Shown in pieces: positions 37,324-45,928 of a DNA stretch of 64,000 bases (position 1 is the first letter of the stretch; the number at the start of each line of letters is the position of its first letter). The stretch lies in contig JADJCH010000008.1 in assembly GCA_016703325.1 (NCBI GenBank), positions 1 to 64,000 of the forward strand, written 5' to 3'. Source of the stretch: Burkholderiales bacterium (lineage in GTDB: Bacteria > Pseudomonadota > Gammaproteobacteria > Burkholderiales > Burkholderiaceae_C). The notes beneath the pieces are model-generated. The model made no database searches. It saw only the letters and a list, made by a program, of their open reading frames with translations, and was not told where the DNA came from. Both the position numbers and the translations under genes were made by a program.

Positions 37324-37791
37324 TTATCCGTACCACTTCACCTGCCGGGGCCGCCCGCGGCGGCTGCGCTGGATCACCACACCTCTCACGACCTGCGGCC
37401 CCGGGATCACCCACGCGGGCTCGGAGCCGTCGAGCACCCGCAGCACCCAGTCGGCGCCGCCCTCCGGCCGCAGTTGCCGGCCCAGCTGGCGCAGAACCCA
37501 ACCCGACCCAGGCAGCTGCAGCAGGACGTAGGAACCCTCCCGGGCCAGCCCTTGCGGCTCGATGATGACGATGTCGCCCTCCAGGAACTCCGGTGCCATC
37601 GACCCACCAATCACCCGCAGGGCAAACGACTCCGCAGCGGAGCAGTCGCCTCCCTCAACGGCCTCTTCGCCTGCGCGCTCAGGCTGGATCGGGAAGGTCC
37701 GCCGGGCGGGCAGGCGCGGCGCGGCGCGGGTGAGATCGGCATCGCTCATGCGCACGCAGCTTGCGTCCAGGGCCGGTGGAACGTCGATCAC
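37324..37791 (-). CDS. S24/LexA-like peptidase-fold protein
   Basis: 155 residues from ATG 37791 (AGG 9 nt upstream); ATG 37749 is possible. The core ALRVIGGSMAPEFLEGDIVIIEP is the S24 serine motif region (Ser in GGSM), followed by EGSYVLLQLPGSGWVLRQL. In LexA/UmuD the second catalytic residue is a Lys in the VKR segment; here the aligned position appears to be Arg, so autoproteolysis is doubtful. No helix-turn-helix is present. It diverges from tusA; a regulatory or signal-peptidase-like role cannot be chosen from the sequence. Confidence 0.65.
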   Translation of the reverse strand: MIDVPPALDASCVRMSDADLTRAAPRLPARRTFPIQPERAGEEAVEGGDCSAAESFALRVIGGSMAPEFLEGDIVIIEPQGLAREGSYVLLQLPGSGWVLRQLGRQLRPEGGADWVLRVLDGSEPAWVIPGPQVVRGVVIQRSRRGRPRQVKWYG

Positions 37792-38003
37792 CTGATCGGG
37801 CTACCCACCTCCGGCGGGTCGGCGCCGGATCCCCCAGATGGGCTAGTGCGTCACTCCCCACGGCGGTGATAGACGCTGGCCACCCGCACCGCGCCCAATG
37901 CAGCCAGGATTCCCGCACTGTGCCCGAGGTCTTGTGCCGCTGGGCCCATGGTCACCGGCAGCGGTGCGGCCCGTTTCAACCCAGGAGAAGAAGGAGACCC
38001 CCG

Positions 38004-38231
38004 ATGCAATTCGACCAGGAGTTTGACGCCCGCGGCCTGTCCTGCCCGCTGCCCATCGTCAAGACCAAGAAGGCGCTCAACGCCATGACTGCGGGCCAGG
38101 TGCTCAAGGTCACGACCACCGACCCCGGTTCGGTCAAGGACATGGAGGCCTTCGCCAGCCAGACTGGGAACCCGCTGGTCGGCTCGGAAGCAGCAGGTTC
38201 GGAGTACGTCTTCTTCCTGCGCAAGGGCTGA
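38004..38231 (+). CDS. tusA: Sulfurtransferase TusA
   Basis: 75 residues, AAGGAG 9 nt before ATG 38004. The family motif is SCPLPIVKTKKAL, with the persulfide cysteine C14 in CPxP. TusA carries sulfane sulfur between proteins; in sulfur oxidisers it feeds DsrEFH/DsrC or Hdr-like routes. It starts a plus-strand cluster with dsrE2, a FadL-like porin and a YeeE transporter, and it lies near the dsr and soe operons, so a role in sulfur import and relay is likely. Confidence 0.95.
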   Translation: MQFDQEFDARGLSCPLPIVKTKKALNAMTAGQVLKVTTTDPGSVKDMEAFASQTGNPLVGSEAAGSEYVFFLRKG

Positions 38232-38267
38232 GCCCCGGCCAACGCCTCACCGAACCAGGAGCTGCCC

Positions 38268-38738
38268 GTGGCAACCAAACGCATGGCCATCATCGCGACC
38301 AAAGGGACGCTGGACATGGCCTACCCGCCCTTCATCCTCGCCTCCACCGCCGCGGCGCTGGGCTACGAGGTGCAGGTCTTCTTCACCTTCTACGGACTGC
38401 AGCTGCTCAAGCGTGATCTGTCGGACGTGAAGATCAGCCCGCTGGCCAACCCGGCCATGCCGATGCCGGTGCCCATGCCGGTGATGGTGCAGATGCTGCC
38501 GGGCATGGAGACCATGGCCACGATGATGATGAAGCAGAAGATCAAGTCCAAGGGCGTGGCCTCGCTGGAGGAACTGCGCGACCTCTGCCTGGAGGCGGAC
38601 GTCAAGTTCATCGCCTGCCAGATGACGGTGGACCTGTTCGACTTCGAGAAGAAGGACTTCATCGACAACATCGAATACGGCGGCGCCTCCACCTTCATGG
38701 CGTTTGCGGGCGAAACGGACATCTGCCTGTTCATCTGA
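38268..38738 (+). CDS. dsrE2: DsrE2-type sulfur relay protein
   Basis: 156 residues. GTG at 38268 is the start, preceded by an AGGAG-like site. It is a DsrE/DsrF-like family member: MAIIATKGTLDMAYPPFILASTAAALGYEVQVFFTFYGLQLL, MPVMVQMLPGMETMATMMMKQKI, and a conserved Cys in VKFIACQMTVDLFDF. DsrE2 proteins form a persulfide and are commonly encoded next to tusA in sulfur oxidisers. The Met-rich central stretch (PAMPMPVPMPVMVQM) is a family feature. It is cytoplasmic or membrane-associated. Confidence 0.93.
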   Translation: MATKRMAIIATKGTLDMAYPPFILASTAAALGYEVQVFFTFYGLQLLKRDLSDVKISPLANPAMPMPVPMPVMVQMLPGMETMATMMMKQKIKSKGVASLEELRDLCLEADVKFIACQMTVDLFDFEKKDFIDNIEYGGASTFMAFAGETDICLFI

Positions 38739-38866
38739 ACGGCAGCCCTGAACCGATGCGCGGGGCCGGTGATCCGGGCCCTGCGCAACAGCCCGGGAGA
38801 CACCGGGCCGATCCGGGAAGACCAACCCCTGGCGCCCCGGACACAACACTGTTGGAGACAAGCACC

Positions 38867-40222
38867 ATGTCGCAGATTTCCCACGCGAGGCTCGACCGCA
38901 CCTTTCATCCTGGCGATTCAGGCGCCCACGGCGCTCCTCGCCTGCGCCGGGTGGCCCTGGCCTGTGCAACCCTGCTGCTGCCGCTTTCAGCCGCAGCCAC
39001 CAACGGCTACTTCCCGCACGGCTACGGCATCAAGGCCAAGGGCATGGGCGGCGTGTCCGTCGCCTTGAGCCACGACAGCATGGGCGGCGCCAACAACCCG
39101 GCGTCGATGGCCTTTGCCGGTGACCGGCTCGACCTCGGGCTGGAGTGGTTCAACCCGGAACGCAGCGCCAGCCGCAGCGGCAGCATGATGGGGCTGATCG
39201 ATTTCGAAAGCGACAGCGGCTCCAGACACCACTTCGTGCCCGAGTTCGGTTACAGCCGCAGCCTGACGCCGCAGCTGTCCGCCGGCGTCACCGTTTACGG
39301 CAACGGTGGCATGAACACCGACTACCCCACCGGCGCCACCAGCTGCGGCAACCCGGCCGGCAATGTGCTGAACGGCCTGTGCGGCAGCAGCCGGCTGGGG
39401 GTGGACATGATGCAGCTGATCGTTGCACCCACCGCCGCCTACCAGGTCGCGCCTGGTCATGCACTGGGTGTGGCCCCCCTGCTGGCTTACCAGCGCTTCA
39501 AGGTCAGCGGGCTGCAGGGTTTCGAGGGCATGAGCAGCAGCCCCGGCTCGGTGACGGACAACGGCTACGACAGCTCCACCGGCTTCGGCCTGCGCATCGG
39601 CTACCAGGGCCGATTCGGCCCGGTCACGCTGGGGGCCGCCTACGCCACCCAGACCCACATGGGCAAGTTCGACAAGTACAAGGGCCTGTTCGCCGAACAG
39701 GGCGGCTTCGACATCCCTTCCCACTACGCCGTCGGCATTGCTTTCCAGGCCACCCCCAGCCTGCAGCTGGCGGCCGACTGGATGCAGATCCGCTACAGCG
39801 ACGTCGCTTCCGTGCACAACCCCAGCGCCAGCAGCCAGCTCCTGGGCGCAGACGCTGGTGCCGGCTTCGGCTGGCAGGACGTCAAGGTGCTCAAGATCGG
39901 GCTGCAGTGGCAGGCCATGCCGGAGCTGGTGCTGCGTGCCGGATACAACCGCGGCAGCAACCCGGTGCAGTCGGCGGATGTCACCTTCAACATCCTCGCC
40001 CCGGGCGTCATCCGCAGCCACTACACCCTCGGCGGCACCTGGCAGATGAGCCCCGGCTCCGAACTCACCCTGGCCTACATGCGCGCACCCGAGGAGCAGG
40101 TGAGCGGCGCGTCCATGTACAACGGCTTCCCGCCCTTCAACAGCACCCCCGGTGGCGGCGGCAGTGAAACCATCCGCATGCGCCAGCAGGCTCTCGGGGT
40201 GGCCTGGGCCCTGAAGTTCTGA
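38867..40222 (+). CDS. Outer-membrane protein of the OmpP1/FadL/TodX family
   Basis: 451 residues from ATG 38867 (GGAG 10 nt upstream). Signal peptide about residues 24-44 (LRRVALACATLLLPLSAAA), then NGYFPHGYGIKAKGMGGVSVALSHDSMGGANNPASMAFAGDRLDLGLEWF, the FadL-type N-terminal plug region. The remainder alternates short beta strands ending in a C-terminal F. Such channels take up hydrophobic substrates across the outer membrane. Its place between dsrE2 and yeeE suggests transport of sulfur compounds or polysulfide, which is inference. Confidence 0.88.
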   Translation: MSQISHARLDRTFHPGDSGAHGAPRLRRVALACATLLLPLSAAATNGYFPHGYGIKAKGMGGVSVALSHDSMGGANNPASMAFAGDRLDLGLEWFNPERSASRSGSMMGLIDFESDSGSRHHFVPEFGYSRSLTPQLSAGVTVYGNGGMNTDYPTGATSCGNPAGNVLNGLCGSSRLGVDMMQLIVAPTAAYQVAPGHALGVAPLLAYQRFKVSGLQGFEGMSSSPGSVTDNGYDSSTGFGLRIGYQGRFGPVTLGAAYATQTHMGKFDKYKGLFAEQGGFDIPSHYAVGIAFQATPSLQLAADWMQIRYSDVASVHNPSASSQLLGADAGAGFGWQDVKVLKIGLQWQAMPELVLRAGYNRGSNPVQSADVTFNILAPGVIRSHYTLGGTWQMSPGSELTLAYMRAPEEQVSGASMYNGFPPFNSTPGGGGSETIRMRQQALGVAWALKF

Positions 40223-40230
40223 GGTTGCCG

Positions 40231-41340
40231 ATGGACGCCAATGCCCTCCCCTCTCCCACCACGATCGCCTGGCTGGGCGCAGCGCTCGGCCTGGCTTTCG
40301 GCTTCGTGGGGCAGAAGACCAACTTCTGCACCATGGGCGCCGTCTCCGACATCCTGGCGATGGGCTCCTGGACCCGCATGCGCATGTGGCTGATGGCCAT
40401 CGGCGTGGCCATCCTCGGCACCGGTGCACTGCAGCTGGCCGGGTGGATCGACGTGTCCAAGTCCATCTACACCTCCGGACGGTTGCTCTGGCTGGCCAAC
40501 CTGGTGGGCGGGGCGATGTTCGGCGTGGGCATGACCCTGGCCGGCGGTTGCGGCAGCAAGACGTTGATCCGCATCGGCGGCGGCAGCCTGAAGTCGGTGG
40601 TGGTGTTCGCCTTTGTGGCGATCTCGGCCTACATGACCCTCAAGGGCCTGTTCGGCGTCTGGCGGGTGCGCTGGCTGGAGCCCTGGGTGTGGAACCTCGG
40701 CAGCGGTCAGGACCTGCCCACCCTGCTGGCGGCCGGCACAGGGATGTCGGCTCGCACGTTGTGGATGCTGCTGATGGCTGGCGCCGGCGGCGGGCTGCTG
40801 CTGTTCTGCCTGGCGGGTCGGGACTTCCGCCGCCCCGAGCCCCTGCTCGGTGGACTGCTCACCGGCCTGTTCGTGGCGGTGGGCTGGTACATCTCCGGGC
40901 ACGTCGGCTACGTGGCCGAACACCCGGACACCCTCCAGGAAGCCTTCATCGCCACCAACACCGGCCGGGCCGAGTCGCTGAGTTTCATCGCCCCCTACGC
41001 CTACACGCTGGAACTGCTGATGATGTGGAGCGACACCAGCCGCATCGTCACCTTCGGCATCGCCACCGCATTGGGGGTGATCGTCGGCTCCGCACTGGCC
41101 GCAGTGATGAGCAGGTCGTTCCGGGTGGAAGGCTTCCGACAGGCCGATGATCTGGCCCGTCACATCATCGGCGCCATCCTGATGGGCGCCGGCGGCGTCA
41201 CTGCCATGGGCTGCACCATCGGCCAGGGTGTGACCGGGCTGTCCACGCTGTCGGTGGGCGCCTTCCTGACCTTCGCCGCCATCGTGGCCGGCTGCGCCGC
41301 GACCATCAAGTGGGAGCTGGTGCGGGCGATGAGGGATTGA
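40231..41340 (+). CDS. YeeE/YedE-family thiosulfate/sulfur transporter
   Basis: 369 residues. ATG 40231 is preferred, with GAGG 7 nt upstream; it is 8 bp after the porin stop. About nine membrane segments are seen. Conserved cysteines of the family are in QKTNFCTMGAVSDI, LAGGCGSKTLIRIG and MGCTIGQGVTGLS, which form the thiosulfate relay in characterised YeeE proteins. It imports thiosulfate or sulfur through the inner membrane and works with TusA-like carriers, consistent with the gene cluster. Confidence 0.92.
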   Translation: MDANALPSPTTIAWLGAALGLAFGFVGQKTNFCTMGAVSDILAMGSWTRMRMWLMAIGVAILGTGALQLAGWIDVSKSIYTSGRLLWLANLVGGAMFGVGMTLAGGCGSKTLIRIGGGSLKSVVVFAFVAISAYMTLKGLFGVWRVRWLEPWVWNLGSGQDLPTLLAAGTGMSARTLWMLLMAGAGGGLLLFCLAGRDFRRPEPLLGGLLTGLFVAVGWYISGHVGYVAEHPDTLQEAFIATNTGRAESLSFIAPYAYTLELLMMWSDTSRIVTFGIATALGVIVGSALAAVMSRSFRVEGFRQADDLARHIIGAILMGAGGVTAMGCTIGQGVTGLSTLSVGAFLTFAAIVAGCAATIKWELVRAMRD

Positions 41341-41379
41341 ACGGCATCCGGACGACTGGCGAGCTGCCGGTTGAGGCGG

Positions 41380-42543
41380 TCACGTCTGGATCAACCAGTC
41401 CGCCAGGGGAACCGCCTCAATCCGTTCGGCCAGCCGATACCGCCGCTGCCCCGGGTAGATCACCTCCAACCGGTCCAGGCCGAGGTCAGCCACCGCGGTG
41501 CTCATGGAACGGGTGAGCCGGGGTGCGTCCATTCGCTTGATTTCGATCCCCAGCCGTCTGCCGTCCTTGAAGATCAACAGGTCCAGCTCCGCGCCGGCGT
41601 GGGTGGCCCAGAAGTAGGCCTCATCGGCCTGTGTGCAGCGGATGACCTGCTCGATGACCAGTCCTTCCCAGGAAGCCCCGACCTTGGGGTGCAGACTCAG
41701 CTGCGCAGGATCGGCGATGGCCAGCAGTTCATGCAGCAGGCCGCTGTCTCGCAGGTAGATCTTCGGTGACTTCACCTGGCGTTTGCCGAGGTTCTCGAAC
41801 CAGGGCTGCAGTTGACGCACCATGAACATCTGCGTCAGCACATCCAGTTGATGGCGCACGCCCCGTTCAGATTGACCGAGCGCACGGGCCATGTCTGCAG
41901 CATTCCACACCTGTGCATGCAGGTGCGCCAGCATGGCCCAGAACCGTTGCATGGCCGGCGCCGGCACCGACACGCCCAACTGCGGCATGTCTCGCTCAAT
42001 GAGTGTGCGGATGAAATCGCGCCGCCATTGACGGCTGGCGGCATCGTCTGCCGCCAGGAAGGAGCGGGGAAAGCCACCTCGCCACCACAAGTCAGACTGG
42101 TGTTCCGGCCCCGTTTCGATCAACGAAAACCCGCCGATCTCGATGATCTCGACCCGTCCCGCCAGCGATTCGCCGGCTTGGCGCAACAGCAGCGGCGAGG
42201 CACTGCCCAACAGCAGAAACTGCGCAGGAAACACCTGCTGCGTCCCGGCGGCCTGCGGCTGCGTTCGGTCGAGCAGCACCCTCAGCACTTTGAACAGATC
42301 CGGCGCGCGTTGCACCTCGTCGATGACCGCCAACCCGCGCAGATCGCGCAGGGCAGTCATCGGCTGGGACAACAGCACCTCGACGGCCGGATCCTCCAGA
42401 TCGAAGTAGTTGGCCGAGTCCGGCGCCACCAGCGTACGCGCCAGGGTGGTCTTGCCCACTTGGCGCGGACCCAGCAACACCACGGCTGGGCTGCGGGTCA
42501 AGGCCCATCGGATGCGATCCTGAAGCGCGGGGCGAGGCAGCAT
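41380..42543 (-). CDS. AAA ATPase (AAA_14/DUF4143 type)
   Basis: 387 residues. Walker A is VVLLGPRQVGKTTLAR (about 20-35). Walker B is GLAVIDEVQRAPDLFKVLR, and a sensor-like LLLGSASPLLL follows. The C-terminal half (from about 210) is DUF4143: WAMLAHLHAQVWNAADMARALGQSERGVRHQLDVL..., with a nuclease-like end AYFWATHAGAELDLLIFKDGRRLGIEIKRMDAP (D-x-E-x-K pattern). The function of this widespread family is not established. A perfect palindrome lies 12 bp before the start codon. Local codon use is like the neighbours. It interrupts the sulfur gene layout. Confidence 0.88.
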   Translation of the reverse strand: MLPRPALQDRIRWALTRSPAVVLLGPRQVGKTTLARTLVAPDSANYFDLEDPAVEVLLSQPMTALRDLRGLAVIDEVQRAPDLFKVLRVLLDRTQPQAAGTQQVFPAQFLLLGSASPLLLRQAGESLAGRVEIIEIGGFSLIETGPEHQSDLWWRGGFPRSFLAADDAASRQWRRDFIRTLIERDMPQLGVSVPAPAMQRFWAMLAHLHAQVWNAADMARALGQSERGVRHQLDVLTQMFMVRQLQPWFENLGKRQVKSPKIYLRDSGLLHELLAIADPAQLSLHPKVGASWEGLVIEQVIRCTQADEAYFWATHAGAELDLLIFKDGRRLGIEIKRMDAPRLTRSMSTAVADLGLDRLEVIYPGQRRYRLAERIEAVPLADWLIQT

Positions 42544-42555
42544 CCGCCGAATTTA

Positions 42556-42592
42556 CCTTGAAATTCGTGCACCATCTGCACGAATTTCAAGG
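42556..42592. promoter_or_regulatory. Perfect 37-bp palindrome before the AAA/DUF4143 gene
   Basis: Arms CCTTGAAATTCGTGCA and TGCACGAATTTCAAGG are exact inverted repeats of 16 bp with a 5-bp centre (CCATC). It sits 13 bp upstream of the ATG at 42543, so it is either an operator or a leader hairpin. It is far more AT-rich than its surroundings and has no T run on either side. Confidence 0.75.
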
Positions 42593-42655
42593 ATGGATCG
42601 CATTGCAGGGTGGAAATTCATCGTCCTGGCCCGCTGCAGCCAGTCCCGGCGCGTC

Positions 42656-43324
42656 TCACCACTGCGCCAGCAGACGGCCCTTCTCCACCTTGCACGGCCA
42701 CTGGCGCAGCGGTCGATCCCCCTTGGCGGTGCACTCACCGCTGCGGATGTCGAACTGCCATTCGTGTTTCGGGCAGGTCAGGGTGTGGCCCTGCAGGCCC
42801 AGGTGCGGGATGTTGGTGGTCTGGTGCGGGCACAGGCTGTCGTAGACCCGCCAGCTGCGGGCGGAGGCCCGGTGCACGAAGACCGCGCGGCCGTCGCAGT
42901 CGATGCGCTGGGTGGAGCCCACCTCCACACCGCGGGTGGCGAGCAGGTCGTGCCAGACGGGCTCGGGCGCCGAGGCCGCTGTTGCCGCCGCTGCGGGGGC
43001 CTTGCCCTGCAGCGCCTCCGGATGAAAGCCCGGCAGGTCCATCGCCAGGATGATGTCCACCGCCCAGACGATCTTGGCCAGGCCCAGCGTGGGGAAGGCC
43101 ATCAGCAGCGCATCCAGCACCTCCATCGGCGTGCAGCCATCGCGCAGGGCGCGCTTCAGGTACTGCTTGAAGCCGCGCTCGGTCTGCGCATCCACCTTGG
43201 TGATGACGCTGATGAGGTTGCGCGTCTTCGGGTCCAGGTGGGTGCCGCAGGCCTTCAGGAAGGCAAAGTAATGACCGACCGCATCGGGCCGGGCCTGGAC
43301 CAGGTAGTTCAGTGCGTCACTCAT
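42656..43324 (-). CDS. Carboxymuconolactone-decarboxylase-fold and Rieske fusion protein
   Basis: 222 residues from ATG 43324 (GGAG 9 nt upstream). Residues 1-110 are an AhpD/CMD-like domain: DPKTRNLISVITKVDAQTERGFKQYLKRALRDGCTPMEVLDALLMA; the CxxC of AhpD is absent. After an Ala/Pro linker (about 115-130) comes a Rieske [2Fe-2S] domain with CPH and CPKH ligands (SLCPHQTTNIPHLGLQGHTLTCPKHEWQFD). It ends KVEKGRLLAQW. It is the last gene of the soe operon. A redox role next to sulfite oxidation is likely but the partner is unknown. Confidence 0.82.
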   Translation of the reverse strand: MSDALNYLVQARPDAVGHYFAFLKACGTHLDPKTRNLISVITKVDAQTERGFKQYLKRALRDGCTPMEVLDALLMAFPTLGLAKIVWAVDIILAMDLPGFHPEALQGKAPAAAATAASAPEPVWHDLLATRGVEVGSTQRIDCDGRAVFVHRASARSWRVYDSLCPHQTTNIPHLGLQGHTLTCPKHEWQFDIRSGECTAKGDRPLRQWPCKVEKGRLLAQW

Positions 43325-43462
43325 GTCGGTTCTCTCCAGCGCCGTTCTCCGGCGCAGTACACCACTCTCGTCGCTTGAATCCGGGGCATTCGTCCGGGGT
43401 GGTCCGCCAGGCCGATGCCGCCACCGCGCCATCGCGGCCCTGCCGCTGCGGTGGGAATCATG

Positions 43463-44323
43463 TCATGGGCGAACGAGCATCACGGCACGGTGCGCCAGGC
43501 CCACCACCCGCTGCGCGGTGCTGCCCATCGGCAGCTCGGCCAGGTCGGTCTCACCCCGGCGGCCCAGCACGATCAGGTCTGCCCCCACCTCGTCGGCCGC
43601 CTGCACGATGGCTTCGAACGCCCGGCCACTGGCCACCCTCACCTGCGGCGCCTGCCCCCACCCGGCAGCGGCCTGAGCAGCCGCTGCAGCCCGCTGGGCC
43701 ACTGCCAGCGCAGCGGCCTGCGCCGTTGCCCCCGGGTCGGCGGCCACACTCAGCACCGTCAGCGGCAGGCCACAGGTGGCCGCCACCTGGGCTGCCCGGC
43801 TGGCCACCGTGGCGGCGTGCACCGACGCATCCACCGCCGCCAGCACATGCCGCGACCACAGCCCGCCGGGCGGCGGCACCATCAGCATCGAACAGGGGGC
43901 GTGGCCGGCCACCTTGGTGACCATCTCACCGACCAGCAGCCGCGCCAGCATGCCTTGCCGGCCGCGGTGTCGGGTGACCAGCAGGTCGGCCTGGGCGGCG
44001 ATGGCCTCGGCCACGATCTCCCGCCACAGCTCCTCCCCCCGGCGCAGCACCAGCTCCAGGGTCACCCCGGCCTGCGCCGCCTGCTGTCGGAACTCGCCCA
44101 GCCGCGCGGCCAGCGCCTGCTCCTCCCGCAGCGCCAGCTGCGGGGCAGCGATCTCGTACTCCGGGTTGCTGCGCAGCGGCACCACCACCCGCAAAGGCAA
44201 TCCGCAGCGCGCGGCCATGGCCAGCGCGGTGACCTCGGCCGGTGCATCGTGTTCGCTGCGTTCGGTGGCCAGCAGCAGGCGCTGGAAGGGGTGGGCGGGG
44301 CCCGCGGTGGGTATCGAATTCAA
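43463..44323 (-). CDS. Tandem-domain universal stress protein
   Basis: 286 residues with two Usp domains. Domain 1 (about 15-150) opens RLLLATERSEHDAPAEVTALAMA and ends HAPCSMLMVPP. Domain 2 (about 158-286) reads HVLAAVDASVHAATVASRAAQVAA, then LIVLGRRGETDLAELPMGSTAQRVVGLAHRAVMLV, which has the G-x2-G-x9-GS/T ATP-binding loop pattern. Such proteins bind ATP or adenylates and act in stress adaptation. It is between the CMD-Rieske and the DUF1634-like genes in the soe transcript. Confidence 0.9.
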   Translation of the reverse strand: MNSIPTAGPAHPFQRLLLATERSEHDAPAEVTALAMAARCGLPLRVVVPLRSNPEYEIAAPQLALREEQALAARLGEFRQQAAQAGVTLELVLRRGEELWREIVAEAIAAQADLLVTRHRGRQGMLARLLVGEMVTKVAGHAPCSMLMVPPPGGLWSRHVLAAVDASVHAATVASRAAQVAATCGLPLTVLSVAADPGATAQAAALAVAQRAAAAAQAAAGWGQAPQVRVASGRAFEAIVQAADEVGADLIVLGRRGETDLAELPMGSTAQRVVGLAHRAVMLVRP

Positions 44324-44389
44324 GGCCGGCTCCCGGTCGTGACGGCGGGCAGGAAGAACATGGCTCGGGGCCGCAGTCTGGAGTCAGCA

Positions 44390-44803
44390 TCAGTGGCCGG
44401 TGCCGATGATGCCCGAGGCGGCCACCACCAGCACCACCGCCTCCAGCAGGCAGAGCAGCACAAAGGCCCTGTCCTGCGCCCGGGCGTAGATCGGCGCCAC
44501 CCTCAGCAGGCAAGGCACCGAGCAGGTGGCGAGCAGTGCAATGCCCACCAGGTTGAGCACATCGCCCTTGCGCACCAGCGCCAGCCAGCCCCAGCCGGTG
44601 GGCTGCCCGGTGGATTGCAGCACCTGCGCCACCGGCTGGCTCCACAGACGGGGCAGGTCCTGCAGCGGCACCAGCGGGTCAATCCACCCCGTCACATAGG
44701 CCACAAAACTGGCCACCAGCACCGCCAGCCCCAGGCGCGAGCCGATGGCCAGCCAGCGCGCATAGACCTGCTGCGCGGCATCAGCGGCGAACTCATGGCT
44801 CAT
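44390..44803 (-). CDS. DUF1634-like integral membrane protein
   Basis: 137 residues from ATG 44803, chosen because GGAGG is 8 nt upstream. Three hydrophobic segments are seen: GLAVLVASFVAYVTGWI, LNLVGIALLATCSVPCLLRV, and FVLLCLLEAVVLVVAASGIIG. DUF1634 proteins are commonly encoded next to TauE/SafE permeases, as here. It may be an accessory subunit of sulfite export (inference). A REP-like repeat occupies the gap before the permease gene. Confidence 0.7.
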   Translation of the reverse strand: MSHEFAADAAQQVYARWLAIGSRLGLAVLVASFVAYVTGWIDPLVPLQDLPRLWSQPVAQVLQSTGQPTGWGWLALVRKGDVLNLVGIALLATCSVPCLLRVAPIYARAQDRAFVLLCLLEAVVLVVAASGIIGTGH

Positions 44804-44894
44804 CTCTTGCACCTCCAGGACCGGCAAGGGCCACCTTCGTCGCGCGAACCAGACGCATCCAGCGGACGCCGCGGACGGGCTGGGCCCGGCCGCT

Positions 44895-44935
44895 GGGGTC
44901 GCCCCCTTGAGGGGGAGCGGCGAAGCCGCTGCGGG
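44895..44935. repeat. Burkholderiales-type interspersed double-hairpin repeat
   Basis: Two adjacent stem-loops: CCCCC-TTGA-GGGGG (44902-44915) and AGCGGC-GAA-GCCGCT (44916-44930). This pattern resembles short intergenic repeats common in Burkholderiales genomes. It lies between the TauE/SafE and DUF1634-like genes and might alter the stability of the transcript. Confidence 0.65.
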
Positions 44936-44947
44936 AGGAGGTTCATC

Positions 44948-45928
44948 TCAATTCCAGACCTGCAGACCCTTGAGGAAAGCCCTCAGGCCGGCGAACAACA
45001 AGAGTCCGATCACCAGCTTGCGCACCAGAGCCGCCGGCACCACCTTGAGCAACCGGGCGCCGATCTGCGCGCCAAGCATCATGCCCACCACCGACGGCAC
45101 CGCCACGATGGCCAGCACCGCGCCGCGGTTGAGGTAGACCCAGGCGGCCGACGAATCCACCAACGAGAGGATGAACCCCGAGGTGGCGGCCGACACCTTC
45201 AGCGGCGCACCCATCACCAGGTTCAGTACCGGCACATTGGCCCAACCGGCGCCCAGCCCGAACATGCCCGCCAGCACGCCGATCAGCAGGAACAGCAGCA
45301 GCCCCAGCGGCGTGCGGTGCACCTGCCAGGCCACCTCGCGGCCGGAGGCTGCGTCGCGGAAGATGCCGTGCATCGCCAACGCCTGGGACAGCCGGTCAGG
45401 CCGCTCCACCACCGGCCACTCGGACTTGCGCGCGGTGAGCATCAGCGCCGTGATGCCGAGGATGGTGGCGCCCAGCGCCAGGTTCACCACCCGCGCCGGC
45501 ATGGCCAGGCCGATCAGCGCCCCGACGATCGAACTGGCCGAGGCCACCAGCGCCAGCGGCAGCGCCAGCCGCAGGTTGGCATAACCGGCACGCAGCAGGT
45601 CGGGACCCGCCGACAGCGCTCCCGCCAGGGCCACCAGCAGGCCAGCCCCCCGGACAAAGTCCAGGTGGAAGGGGAAGAAGCCGCCGACGATGGGCACAAA
45701 CAGCACGCCGCCGCCGACACCTGCGGGCACTGCCACGATGCCCAGCAGGAAGCAGACGACAAACAACCCCAGCGGCCAGACCCACCAGGCGACGGCGGCA
45801 TCGCCTGTCACCGGCAGCGCTGCGGCTGCGTCAGCGGCCAGGGTGGTCGGCGTGAAGCACAGCAGCAGGGCCCCAGCCAGCAACGGCGCGCACCAGGATC
45901 GAAGCCAGGATCGCAACATCGAAGTCAT
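44948..45928 (-). CDS. TauE/SafE-family sulfite exporter
   Basis: 326 residues; ATG 45928 overlaps the stop of soeC by 4 bp (ATGA). A signal-like first helix (CAPLLAGALLLCFTPTTLA) precedes about eight further membrane segments, with family features VCFLLGIVAVPAGVGGGVLFVPIV and a repeat GVLAGMFGLGAGWANVPVLNLVMGAPLKVSAATSGFILS. TauE/SafE exports sulfite or other sulfonates. Its place directly after soeABC fits disposal of sulfite that exceeds Soe capacity. Confidence 0.9.
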   Translation of the reverse strand: MTSMLRSWLRSWCAPLLAGALLLCFTPTTLAADAAAALPVTGDAAVAWWVWPLGLFVVCFLLGIVAVPAGVGGGVLFVPIVGGFFPFHLDFVRGAGLLVALAGALSAGPDLLRAGYANLRLALPLALVASASSIVGALIGLAMPARVVNLALGATILGITALMLTARKSEWPVVERPDRLSQALAMHGIFRDAASGREVAWQVHRTPLGLLLFLLIGVLAGMFGLGAGWANVPVLNLVMGAPLKVSAATSGFILSLVDSSAAWVYLNRGAVLAIVAVPSVVGMMLGAQIGARLLKVVPAALVRKLVIGLLLFAGLRAFLKGLQVWN

